Shown: positions 1-10,692 of the stretch, in pieces
How the letters are laid out: every line of letters begins with the position of its first letter
How positions within the stretch are numbered: the first letter of the stretch is position 1
Assembly: GCF_958298935.1 (NCBI RefSeq)
Contig: NC_084933.1
Location: forward strand, 12,507,001 to 12,571,000
From: Phragmites australis
Lineage: Eukaryota; Streptophyta; Magnoliopsida; Poales; Poaceae
Direction: 5' to 3'
DNA: 64,000 nt
Position numbers and translations under genes: made by a program
The notes under the pieces: model-generated
Database searches by the model: none
Told to the model about the DNA's origin: nothing
Seen by the model: the letters and a program-made list of their open reading frames with translations, nothing else

Positions 1-23
1 AGCAGTTGGGCAGCCGTACGTAC

Positions 24-623
24 CATGGCTGGAGAAGAGCCCTTGCCCTTCGCCGAGGCCTTACGCTTCCGCGTGGCGCTGTCTCCCTTCGTCGGCGCCG
101 GGTCCGGCATTTCGGTGGTACTGTCCAATGCCGGCAGCGTCGCGGCGGGGGCGGCGCCGAGCGACTTGCTGCTGGCGACCCGGGACAGCCTGCCGGCCGT
201 CTCGAGGGCCGCGCCGGGGTATGCCCGGAAGGCCAAGGCCACCGGCGCCGGCGATACGCCGCGGGGAGGGGAGCTGAGCGGCGTGCTGTAGCAGGAGTTG
301 TTGGCGCTGGCCGCAGCGTTGCAGATGCTGCCGAGCCGGCCGATGAGGTCGCCGATGGCCACGTCGTCCCCGCCGCAGCCGCTGTCGTGGGCCGGCGAGG
401 AGACGAGGGAGCTGAGGGCGGATTCTAAGTGCGCGGTGGTGGCAGAGGAGTCCGCGGGCTGCTGCAGATCGGCGGCCCACGGCAGCATCCCGAAGGCCGC
501 CGGTGCCATGGCAGCCGCGCACGCCGCGCCGTCGAGCCCCGGCGGCGGCGCGTAGGAGGAGCCGAAGAACGGCGCGGCGTGGCCGGAGGCGAAGTCTCCG
601 TGGAAGAAGTGCTCGTCAGCCAT
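24..623 (-). CDS. bHLH transcription factor, first exon (partial, gene leaves window at left)
   Basis: The frame opens at the ATG (complement 621-623) and stays open for 200 codons to a consensus splice donor (GTACGT, complement 18-23). The exon is 600 bases, so the junction is phase 0. The protein starts MADEHFFHGDFASGHAAPFF. It contains GDDVAIGDLIGRLGSICN near residues 85-105, then SCYSTPLSSPPR, AGRLSRVASSKSLG, and a basic TRKRKASAKGKG stretch near the end. This order is what I recall for the N-terminal half of plant bHLH subfamily XII (BPE, CIB1, bHLH49/62/78 group), nuclear regulators of growth. The bHLH domain itself would be encoded in later exons outside the window, so the family call is inference. 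Composition is very GC-rich, as in many grass first exons. Plus-strand frames here are shadows. Confidence 0.62.
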
Positions 624-726
624 TGGGACACGGTGCGCGGTGGCGTGTGGACGGTGGGAGGTGGCAGGAGGAGGAGACGAGGGAGAGGAAGCGGAAGAGG
701 GAAGTGACCGAGGAGGTGGTTGACCG

Positions 727-734
727 TTATATAA
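727..734 (-). promoter_or_regulatory. TATA box of the bHLH gene
   Basis: The minus strand reads CTTATATAA about 105 bases upstream of the ATG at 623, the usual distance for a plant TATA box plus a short 5' UTR. A TTGAC core (W-box-like) overlaps just beside it at about 718-724. Promoter use is inferred from position. Confidence 0.5.
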
Positions 735-1332
735 GAAAAGAGGAGGGAATCAACCGTATTGGTGGGTGGGGGGCTATGTACTGTATATATTCCGGCCCTT
801 CCACGGTAAACAGGAAAAAGACACGGAACAATCTTTCAAATTAAACACTCGAAATAAATTCTTAATAAAATGCATGCATCGGACGTTGAAATGACCACTT
901 GGTACAAGAAGCTCTCTACGTGGGGTTGAGGATGTATCCCCGTCTTTCGTGATTCAAGCTTGTGTCGAAGAGAGATGGCCGGAGCTTGAAAGAGAATGTC
1001 GAGAAGACCGGTCATAAGAAACTCTCTTGCAAGTCTTGGTCATGAGTGATAATTTATGTCGATTATCCGTTTATTTATAGATAAATACTCTAATAAAGTC
1101 TGATATGGTTTAAATTTAATACCCGCGAGTATATTTATGGGCGAAAACACTACTCGATGGGTATATGACACATGTTTACCTGCATATTCTCTCTGATAGG
1201 TGGACCCAATCATTCAAACCCTAATCTCCTCTTAGTTCTCCGATTCTCTTCTCAGTACTTAGATTCACCCCGCCGCCTCCCATGCCCGCCTCAATCCCTC
1301 ATCCATCACCACTAATAGTCCGTGAGCATTCA
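735..1332. other. Upstream region of the bHLH gene, no gene seen
   Basis: AT-rich intergenic DNA between the bHLH promoter and the first retrotransposon. I see no open frame that looks coding and no clear repeat boundary. Short ACCCGCGAGT and GGGTATATGA words near 1120-1170 resemble words just right of the retrotransposon (12686-12725), so the Sirevirus may have landed in an older repeat. Confidence 0.4.
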
Positions 1333-1337
1333 CGGGT
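1333..1337. repeat. Target-site duplication of Sirevirus 1 (partner at 12680-12684)
   Basis: CGGGT directly precedes the left LTR and CGAGT directly follows the right LTR, 4 of 5 bases identical. This is the 5-bp size expected for Copia integrase, and it fixes both outer ends. Confidence 0.75.
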
Positions 1338-2096
1338 TGTAGGATCAAGAATAACGATTAGAGAGGAATTAATAGACGCTCAACAAATTTCTTACAAAAT
1401 TAATAGTCTTTTTCTGTTCGAACACCTAACGCACCTTTACAAGATAATCATAATAGAACGTAAGACAAATACCTAGCGAAAAAACTATACCTATTTACAA
1501 ATTTTAGAAACTCCGGAGAAAGATCAAAAACTAAACTAGAAAATTCAACAAAAAGTGGGTCTCATGGTTAGAATCGAACACTAAGTTTTACAGCAAACCA
1601 ATCTATAACTCATCCCCACACAAATGTTGAATCTTGAGAAAAGATCACTCAAGTAACAAGAGATAAACACCGAGCGAAAATGATCTCCAAGATGATGGTC
1701 TAAAAGCAAGAAAATTCAAGATCCTATCACATATACATGTGTATGTGAATTTTATACCTTTAGCGTCAAGAAAAATGACCTCCTAAGGTGTTAAAATTTC
1801 AGCTCAAAAAGAACAAAAAATCAACACCAAAAAAGAAAAATTTGCGCACAAGGCAACAACTAAGAGAAAAAACTAAAAAGAGGGTAATTCAAGTATATGA
1901 AACAAAAGAAGCTTCATTACTCAAATATATCAGCCTAATTTCAGATGAATTACAAAGATTTCCTCCCAAAACTCTCATATATTACATAGGCTAAGTATTC
2001 ATCCTCATCTCCTCTTAAACCCTAGCATAATGCTCTTATAAGGGTGGTACAAGGGGCTCAAATAGCTGGTTCATCGTCTTTCATAGCCCTACCCCT

Positions 2097-2106
2097 CTAT
2101 TTATAG
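2097..2106 (-). promoter_or_regulatory. LTR TATA box, present only in the 3' LTR
   Basis: The minus strand reads CTATAAATAG inside the LTR, in the element's own sense. The corresponding segment is missing from the 5' LTR near 11405, so the copy that should drive transcription lacks it. Confidence 0.55.
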
Positions 2107-2912
2107 GCATAGCAAATTTGACCCCCAAGTTTCCTTGTTTTTTTTTCCAAAATACCTCTCTTTTGTAGTACACTTCTACCTAAAACCGAGGGTATTTTAT
2201 TTCATTTTCTTCTCCATTTATTGAACGGTCGTGACGCCTTTACGACCTAGCTTTGCCTCAACACAAGCTTCACGATGGTGCCACGTACTCCTCCAGTCCT
2301 CCAACGGTTTTGAGGCCAAACCGCGAAACTCTAGCATGCTTCTCAAAGCATGAATAGTTTCCACTTGCTTTCACCTGAAGCAAGCGCTCTGATGATGACT
2401 CGTGTCCTCCGTCTTACGATCTTAACCACCGGCAAGTCTCTCCCAATCACGATCCCTCATGCTACCTTGTCACTTGTACCGGTATCCCCTTTACTTGACT
2501 TTGTCAACACGTCGTCTTCATCCTTCGTTTCATACTTTGCTTAACATTCATGTGTACAACTATGATCACCCTTGATTTTGCTCGACCCTCCTTGATCGTT
2601 CGGCACTAAGGACTTGCTTAGCCCTGATCATTCACCGTCGGCCGTCAAGTTGCATCCGTCACCTACACACATTGAAACAAGCAAACACATTTCTTCACAT
2701 TTCAAAACTTCTTCAAGTTAGCACAAAAGCAAAAACTTCAACTCAGAGCACATCCTGCAGAAAGTGTGAACACCGGATGTTCCAGTGTGTTCTGCTCCTG
2801 AACACAAGATCATCTAGTGAGTGTAACACTATCTGTTTCACGAAAATTTTGCTCTATACAAGAAAAGGTCTAGTGAAAGCTTCCGGTGATCTGATATCCA
2901 TCCCCGAATAAT

Positions 2913-3294
2913 ATTGCAACTAAGATCTCGAATGTTTGGAAAATGACGACAAACAAAATGACACCGAACTGTCATGATAAGTGATTGGGATGTAGATCCA
3001 CTAATTATTTACTACGAAGCCCTTTCCTTCCTTTCACAAGTTTTCTCCTATCCAATCTGCTAATGTCATGGAGAAATTGCTCCAATTCGGCCGTTGATAA
3101 TGAGTCCAGTTCAAAAGTACTTCCCACTCCAATGGATCTAGTTTTGAGAATAGCGGGAAGAATGCCTTTGATCGAGGGAATCCCTCCGGGAATCCCGACC
3201 TTGGATTAGGGGCTCGCCTAAGCGCCTTCCCGAGATCGGACTCGAGGGAAGGTAAGACCGGAATGAGGGACGAGTGGAGGCCACCCATCCCCTT
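2913..3294. other. About 380-bp insertion in the left LTR, organelle-like text
   Basis: The right LTR runs continuously from CCGGATAAT into GTGTGCC-like sequence. The left LTR holds about 380 extra bases there with no palindromes of the LTR type. The stretch is less AT-rich, with words such as GGAATCCCTCCGGGAATCCC, and looks to me like plant mitochondrial intergenic DNA. That origin is a guess from style, and no target duplication is obvious. Confidence 0.45.
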
Positions 3295-3891
3295 GCCGAT
3301 GTGTGCCAATCCACCGAACCACCCTTCTGTAACCTCTCCGCAACAAAAGGTCCAGTGCATTATCTGATGTTCACAATCTCAGCACCAGACTATCTGGCGT
3401 ACATAATCAAACTAGGTGCCAAAAATCTCCTCTCTGCAGAAAATACTCCAGCGCTCTCAAAGTCCATCACCGGACCATCCGGTGTTTGCTTTTATTTCTA
3501 CTTCGGCATTGAAAATGCTCCGGTGATACCCTCCGGTGTAGCCACCACACCCACTGGACATTCCGGTGCATTGATCTCCAATTTCGCCCAAAAATTGCTC
3601 TCTACAAAAAAATAGTCCGGCAAGTATACACTGCAGACACTGAAACTTCCGGTAAACACCTGAACATCCGATGTTCACACTGGAACATCCGATGTTAACA
3701 CCGGAACTTCCTGTGTGTGTAATTTTTCTATGTATAGAGAAGAATTCGTCAATTCCAAACACCGCCAACTCAAGCTAGTCATGAACAAGAATAAGCATCA
3801 ACAAACACATGCTAACCATATTCAAGACAAATCAACTGTTGTCAATATCTCATCACATGCAAACCAAAGTACTTCTCCACTTGGTTTCTTA

Positions 3892-5293
3892 ATCTCTCCT
3901 TCGATGAGTGCATTGATAACCTTTAAAGTACAAAGATTTGGGATATAAGAAGTGAAGCACATCTAAGTGACAAAAAATCAAGAAAGAGTAAACACAAATT
4001 ACTTGGCATAAGATAAATTGCAAAAGGATGAAGATAGGCAAAGACAAGCCAAAACCTCAAAAGAGCAAGACAAGCTCAAAAACTCAAAAACAAATGCTCC
4101 CCCTTGATAAATGCACATTTTTCATTTCTCTTTGAGATTTATTGCAAATTTTCTCATTTCTCCTCCTTTGTAGCATATTCTCTTCTTTGTGCATATGCTC
4201 TCCACCTTTGGCGATGCAAACATCAAAGATAAAATATTATACAATGCATGAACATGCAATCCTAGTGAGCTTTCACAAGTATATCATAAAGTATTTGTAT
4301 GTGCTAAAAATGTCAAAAGGGCTCCAAAAATGAGAGGATGGAGCTCACAACTGCACAGAGGCTCAAAAAGAGACAGTGACATAATAACATGAAGCTTGAC
4401 AAGCTAAACTCAAAAAGTTGGTTGGTGCATTTAATTTCACATAGCTGAATCATGTGCAAGGTAACCACCACCTAAGCATCCACTCGTGTTGAGGCAATAG
4501 AAGCATTAAGAACAAGCCAACTTTAATATCAAACTAAGCAAATAAGCATTCATGATAGTAGACTTTACAAACACTCACATATAAAATCAAGAATTAGTTA
4601 GATCAAGTGATTAAAATAATATTGATCATTTAGATATATTTCTTTTATTTTTATCCTCAAGTTGACTCTTATCCAAGCAAAATATCGCGCGACTGGGTAT
4701 GGTAAACACCTTGAGGCTCTAAGACAACCATATTAGATCACATTTTAGCATAAGATACTTGAACTCACCAAATTATTCATATTTTCACAATGAAACAAAT
4801 TTTCACATGATCAAGTCAAGTAGTGTCTTTGTGACACAAGGAACACATGCTCCTCCAAGGTTCTATCATAAGCTAAACATTTGACAAAGACAAAAAACAT
4901 AGTGCAATATTCCCCAATCCACAATCTTGAATCAAGAAGCCTGGAGCAAGATATCCATCAAACTAGTCTTAACACAAGTATTGACTAAGCCAAAGTAATT
5001 ACAAATATGGGGATCAAGAATATAGCATTTCATAGTCTATATGATTCATAAAATTACTTAATCTTAAGTAAAGCTAGCTTTCTTGAAATGTATTATGTCA
5101 AAGTATCAAGAAGAGCCTAAGATTAAAAGTTTGCTCCACACAACTACTCAATTTATTCCAAATTCAAGTCTAGCAATAAAAAATGCTAAAGACGTATAAG
5201 TCAAAGCTCAACTACTATTATTATCTTACATAATAAAATGTAATACAAATACAACAAAAGTAAGATAGAGTATATACAAAGGACAACTCCCCC
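3892..5293 (-). other. Sirevirus 1 non-coding tail with multiple polypurine tracts
   Basis: 1.4 kb between the pol stop and the 3' LTR with no usable frame, so no envelope-like gene is visible. On the minus strand it carries three purine runs: GAGGGGGAG at 5287-5295, touching the pol stop codon; AAGGGGGAG at 4097-4105; and GAAGGAGAGAT directly beside the LTR at 3892-3901. The last would prime plus-strand synthesis of the 3' LTR. Repeated tracts of this kind are described for Sireviruses. Confidence 0.6.
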
Positions 5294-8200
5294 TCACATA
5301 TGGCACATACCAAGCTCTCCTCTCAAATAGGTAAATCTTGTAGTATATAGAGGCTTAGTGAATATATCGGTTAGCTGGTGTTGGGTATCTATGTAGCTCA
5401 ACCCAGTGACTCCCTTCTCATTATGGTCTCTTAGAAAGTGGAATATCACATTTATGTGTTTAGTTCTAGAGTGTTGAACTGGGTTATTGGCTAAACTTAT
5501 GGCATAGATGTTGTCACACAAAAGTGGCACACTCCTGAAATTCAATCCGAAATCCCTCAAAGTAGCAACCATCTACAAAATCTGTGAGCAACAGCTAGCA
5601 GCAGCTACATATCCAGCTTCAGCAGTAGACTGCGCAACGCTAGACTGTATGCGAGAAGACCAACACACAAGAGAAGTATCCAAGAAGTGACAAGTACCAG
5701 AGGTACTTTTCCTATCAATTCTACAACCAGTAAATTCTGCATCCGAAAAACTTCGAAGAGAAAGCAGAAAACCAAAGTCTATACTTGAGAGTGTGCTTGA
5801 GGTATCTCAAAATGCGTTTCACCGCTTGGCGGTGAGACGTCCAAGCTGAAGCCTGGAAGCAAGCATACAAGCAAACGGAGAAGTGGATGTCAGGTCTTGT
5901 CGCCGTTAAGTACAGAAGAGATCTAATCATGCTCCTGTACTCCCACTGGTCCACCTCCTCATCATTTTCATCTAGATCAAGCATGGTCGAGGTAGCCGTC
6001 GGTGTTGCCAAGGGTTTCACATTACTCATATCGAACTTCTTCAGCAAATCATTGGTATACTTTGTCTGGTGGACGAGTGTACCTTGCTTGCATTGCTTAT
6101 TTTGTAGTCTAAGGAAGAAGTTAAGCTCACCCATCATCGACATCTCGAACTCCCTACTCATTGTTTCTGCAAACTTGGCTACAAGTGCATGATAAGAGCC
6201 AAAAAAATATTATCCACATATATCTGAACAAGTAAAAAATCATTACCATGGTTGTGAGTGAACAAAATTTTATCAGCTGACCCTATCACATACTCATGCT
6301 CTAGTAAGAAAGACCTAAACCTATCATACCAAGCTCTAGGTGGCTGCTTAAGCTCATACAAAGTCTTTCTAAGCTTGTAAACTCTATGTGAGTATTTAGG
6401 GTACTCAAAGCCTGGAGGTTGCCTAACATAGACCTCTTTCTGAATGAAACCATTAAGAAAAGCACTCTTAACATCCATTTGGTACAACTTAAAACCTCAT
6501 AATACCGCAAATGCAAGGAAGATCCTAATGACTTCTAGCCTAGCTACCGGTGCAAAGGTCTCTCCAAAGTCTATCCTCTCTACCTAAGTGAAACCCTAAG
6601 CCACTAGTCTAGCCTTATTTCTCACTACAAATCCATCCTCTCCCTGTTTGTTTTTGAAAACCCATTTTGTACATATGGTGTGAACATTAGGGGTGGCTCT
6701 ACAAGGACCCAAACTTGGTTTCTCTTAAAATTTTCAAGCTCTTCATGGATGGTATTGACCCAACTCGAATCAGACAAAGCATGTCTAATATCATGAGGCT
6801 CAAAAGAAGCAACAAATATAGAATTAGTAGAAGAAACATGAGCCAGCGTTGGAGCAGCTGTGGTAGAGGGAACTAGTGGATCATCCTCATCATCACCAAG
6901 AACTGGAAGGTCGTCATATACAAAGATGCTCTTTCCCATCTTCTGATCACCTACACACTCAAAAACAGTACTAGCACAAGGGGTTGACTCATCAAAAGTC
7001 ACATGACAGGATTCTATGATTGTGTTAGTGTCAAGATTGTAAACCCTGTAAGCATGACTATGAAGAGAATACCTAAGAAAAAACCATCGAAAAGATGTGA
7101 CTCGAACTTGTCAAGATTGTCATGCTTTAGGATGAAGCACCAACACCTGAAAACTCTCAAATGTGAAACATTCAGCTTCCTCTCAAAACGCAACTCATAA
7201 GAAGTCAAATTCAACATCGAGCGCAAGAAAATTAGATTGGAGATGTAGCACATCGTGCTTATGGCCTTAGCCCAAAAATTCCTAAGAGTCCTATGCTCAT
7301 CGAGCATCATCCTAGTCATCTCCACCAAAGTGCGATTCTTTCTCTCAACTACACCATTCTGCTGAGGAACACGTGGGGCAGAAAATTGATGCTCAATGTC
7401 ATGCTCAAGACAGGAAGCATCAAAGAGATAATTCTTGAACTCGGTGCCATTATCACTGTGAATTTCTTTTAATACACCAGGAAGTTCTTTGAACAATCTC
7501 AAAGCCAAGCTCTGAAAGTGTGAAAACACTTCATCCTTACTTATAGGAAAGAAGACCCAAGAGTAGCGAAAGAAGTCGTCAACAATAACAAGAACATACC
7601 ACTTTCCGCCCGCTGAACGAACTCGAGAAGGACTATCAGTGTCCATATGGAGAAGTTCTCCCGGTCATTTAGTCATCACCATATTCACTGGTGGGTAGGA
7701 GACATCAACCATCTTGCCATGCTGACAAAGAGCACAAATAAGATTTTTCTCAAACTTGAGCTTAGGCAATCCTCGGATCAAGCCTAGGGCACTCAAACGA
7801 GTAAGCAAATCAAAGCTCATGTGCCCTAGTCTCCTATGCCACATCCAAAGCTCAAGAGAAGGTTGAGCAATTAAACAACAAGAACCAAGAGACTCAGAAA
7901 AATTAGCTTAAAAAACTCTCCCAACTCGAGAAATCTTGCAAATCAAGGCGTCAAAAGAATCGAGAACTCGAGAAGTATTGTTTTTGAAACGCACTTCCAA
8001 GCCCTCATCCAATAACTGAGATACACAAAGGAGGTTGTATCCTAGATGCTCTATCAAAGCTACATCTTTGAGAGTGAAACTCTTATACACCCTTACAATA
8101 CCTTTGGCTTTTATCCTTCCTTTCCGATCATCCCTGAATATGATGTACTCATGTAGCTTCACGGGGATGAGGCTAGAGAACCATAATGAATCTCTGGTCA

Positions 8201-8742
8201 TGTGGCGCGAACAACTGAAATCAATGAGCCACTTGTTTTTCAGGCCTTCGTTTGCCGCCTACATGAGAAGAATAATAGGTGGATGGCTCAGTACTGGAGT
8301 TAGTCAAAAACCTCTTGGGAATCTAGTATTGGGTCATCTGCACTGAAGTGGTAAAAGCAGATGTAGGTAAAATAGGTCTAGTACGCTGGGGGCGAGTACC
8401 ACGATGAGGAAAACGTGGTCCGCCAAAGCGCAGAGACTCAAAGCCTCTTACATATGGACCAAAACTATATGAGTCATGACAAAATCCACGCCAGGCAACA
8501 CCTCTAGGAAGAGACTGAAAAGTGCTAGGGACTCATGAGTGGAAGTGAGAAAAAGTCTCATGTACACTATAAGAGGGGCGGTACATGTCCCAGATGCTGC
8601 ACTTCCACTCACGCCACTCATCTCTCCTACGGCGAAAGTAAAACCCAACCAAGTGACCCTTTATTTGGCAGTATGTGCAGTGGTAGCGTCTCTCGAGAAC
8701 TCGTCTGCTGGTGACTCGAGACTCTTTCATAAGCTCTCTCAT
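5294..8742 (-). pseudogene. Sirevirus 1 pol remnant (protease, integrase, RT, RNase H)
   Basis: Minus-strand pieces line up in Copia order. Near 8690-8640 there is a short Cys/His motif (CTYCQIKGH). Near 8230-7910 is the protease region, with DFSCSRHMT where an aspartic protease normally shows DSG or DTG. Near 7850-7690 is the WHRRLGH..CALC zinc-binding region. 7646-7014 is the integrase core with VDDFFRYSW, HSDNGTEF and QQNGVVERKNRT supplying the D, D and E residues. 7000-6180 is reverse transcriptase with MDVKSAFLNG and an altered YVDN in place of YVDD. 6160-5294 is the connection and RNase H end with NNPVQHSRTKHI. At least five frame changes or stops separate the pieces, so no polyprotein can be made. 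Confidence 0.88.
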
Positions 8743-8817
8743 CTTAGGCTTTGGAGATCTCTTGGGTAGTGTTGCGGGTTTCTTCTTTGTAGGTTGAGAA
8801 ACGCGTTTCTTGATGGG

Positions 8818-10630
8818 TTATGATGTGACATTGATTTTGGACTTCTCAGCTTCTAGGGTAGTAGGTGTGGTGAACACAGTCTTACTCTCCCCACTGTAAG
8901 CCACCATCTCAAAACACAACCCAAGAGCCAAACCTGCCTTGTCAGCACACATCTTGGTCTTGGCCAAGATCAAATTTATTTTCCCTTTGCGCTCTGAGCA
9001 CTTATCCACCAGAGAAAAGAGGTGCTCATTATCAGTCAAAAGCTTTTGAACTTGCCCACTAACCCAGCTGAGTTTGTCCTGAAAGATGGTGCAGGTGGAA
9101 CAATTTGGCTGGACATCCTTAGAACTCCCATCACTCTCCAATCTAGACTCTAGCTCATTCAGACGCTTGTCTTTTAGTTAAACATCCTTTGCAAGTAAAG
9201 GGCAATTCTTACAAGCACCTAAGAGAGTAGACCTAAACTCCTCCTCAAGGAGCTTCTTTTCGGTACTCTCAAGTTGACTGGAGACTTGAGCATACATATT
9301 ATGAAGCTCGACAAGTTCAGCCATAACAATCAGGCAACTCTCACACTCCTCAACATTGGGTCTAGACCTAAGCAATGCAAGTTCGGTAAAGATAGACCAA
9401 TACTTAGGCCTAAGATTCTTCAACTCATGCACAACTTTCTTAAGTAACCTATCCTGGATAATGAGGGCATCATTCAAGATATCGAGTTGGATGGAAAGCT
9501 GATCATAGGAAGGCAATACTTCGAAAGGATCCAGCTCAGAGTCGTTGTCGTCGTTGTTATCGTCCGCCATGAAGCAGAGGCCGATGAAGTCCTTAGCCTT
9601 CTTCTTGTTCTTTACTTGCGGTTCATCCTCCTCCGAGCTCTCCTCCTCGCTAGAAGAGGTGTCGATGTCGCTAAGAGCCGCCACGAATGCCGCAGAAGCC
9701 GCCTTGGCTTTTTTTTTTTGGCTATCTTGTCGTGGTTCTTTTTGAAGAAGGGCTTCTTGGTCTTCTTCTTGTGCTTGTTGTAGTTGTGGTCACCGTCCTC
9801 CCTCTTCTTGTGTTTGGGGCAGTCTGCCTTGAAGCGGGTGAACTTCTTCACAAGCAGCGCAAGATCCTCATCATCCATCACGTCCATCTACTCCTTTGTG
9901 ACAAAAACCAAGGAAGACAAAGTAAATCCACTTGATGAAGTGTTAGCACAAGAAAAGCAAGCTGCAGACTGATTGATACCACCAGGTCTGAAAACCAATG
10001 TCACGTTCTAAGACAGGGTATTTTCGAGACCGACCCGAGCCGCCTTAGCTATTTTGATGGACTTGAGCTTTCTGAAGAGCTCATCTCAATTCAACATGTT
10101 GTAACTTGGAGTCTCTTCAATGCTCGAGATATTCACTTCCCATATGCTATGGTCAAGAGCATAGAGAAGCTTGATCGCTCTCTAATGGTCAGGATAGGGA
10201 AAAACACCAGTTGATCGAAGATTGCTAACAATCCCATAAAAGCGAGCAAACATCACATCTAAAGACTCTCTGAGGTCTTACACAAACATTTGGTATTCTT
10301 AGTTGTATGTGCTTTGGCGTTTGGCCTTGATCTGATTAGTGCCTTCATGAAAGATACTCAGAGTATTCCAGATCTTCTGTACAGTACAGAGGTGCTAGAC
10401 CCTGTCAAACTCATTCTAACTCAGACTAGTGAATAAAATATTTCTGGCCTTGTTATTGGCCTCATACTGTTCTATTTGAATCTAAGTCGTGCGAGCAGCA
10501 GGGATCTCGTAGTTCAAATCAGTTACTTCCCATATTGCACTTCCTTGGCTAGAAGATAAGCCTCCATGCACACCTTCCAATATGAAAAATCACACACATC
10601 AAATAACAGAATATTCCCACTTCTCTCCAT
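8818..10630 (-). pseudogene. Sirevirus 1 gag remnant
   Basis: The frame opens at complement 10628-10630 with MERSGNILLFDVCDFSYWKV, matching the start of Copia Gag, and breaks within about 35 codons. Downstream, 9887-9612 carries a basic Lys-rich stretch with CPKHKKRE. 9684-9178 carries an acidic Ser/Glu/Asp region (SSSEEESSEEDE) followed by a Leu-rich probable coiled coil. 9141-8818 continues the helical region. An enlarged coiled-coil Gag C-terminus is typical of Sireviruses. Several frameshifts and stops are present. Gag would form the intracellular particle. Confidence 0.75.
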
Positions 10631-10679
10631 GTCGCCTACGGATCACAAAACCGGTTAAGATCAACAAGTGATCAAACCA

Positions 10680-10691
10680 GCTTTGATACTA
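10680..10691 (-). other. Primer-binding site of Sirevirus 1 (degenerate)
   Basis: The minus strand reads TAGTATCAAAGC one base inside the 5' LTR end. It matches 10 of 12 bases of the usual initiator-Met site TGGTATCAGAGC. This fixes the element's sense and its LTR end. Confidence 0.75.
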
Positions 10692-10692
10692 T

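Larger units (their letters stand above)
1338..3891 (-). repeat. 3' LTR of Sirevirus 1
   Basis: Begins TGTAGGATC like its partner at 10693 and ends TTGGTTTCTTA, where the partner ends TTGGTTTCTCA; the terminal dinucleotide has mutated. It is 2,554 bases against 1,987 for the partner. The excess is mainly two blocks: about 2093-2222, which includes the TATA box, and about 2913-3294, an apparent foreign insertion. Palindromes of CACCGGA..TCCGGTG type crowd 2770-3720, including a perfect 17-mer at 3468-3484. Confidence 0.88.

Noticed and set aside
6..555. Plus-strand and alternative minus-strand frames over the first 550 bases
   Set aside because: Shadows of the GC-rich bHLH exon. Only the frame from 623 has recognisable motifs, a TATA box upstream and a splice donor.
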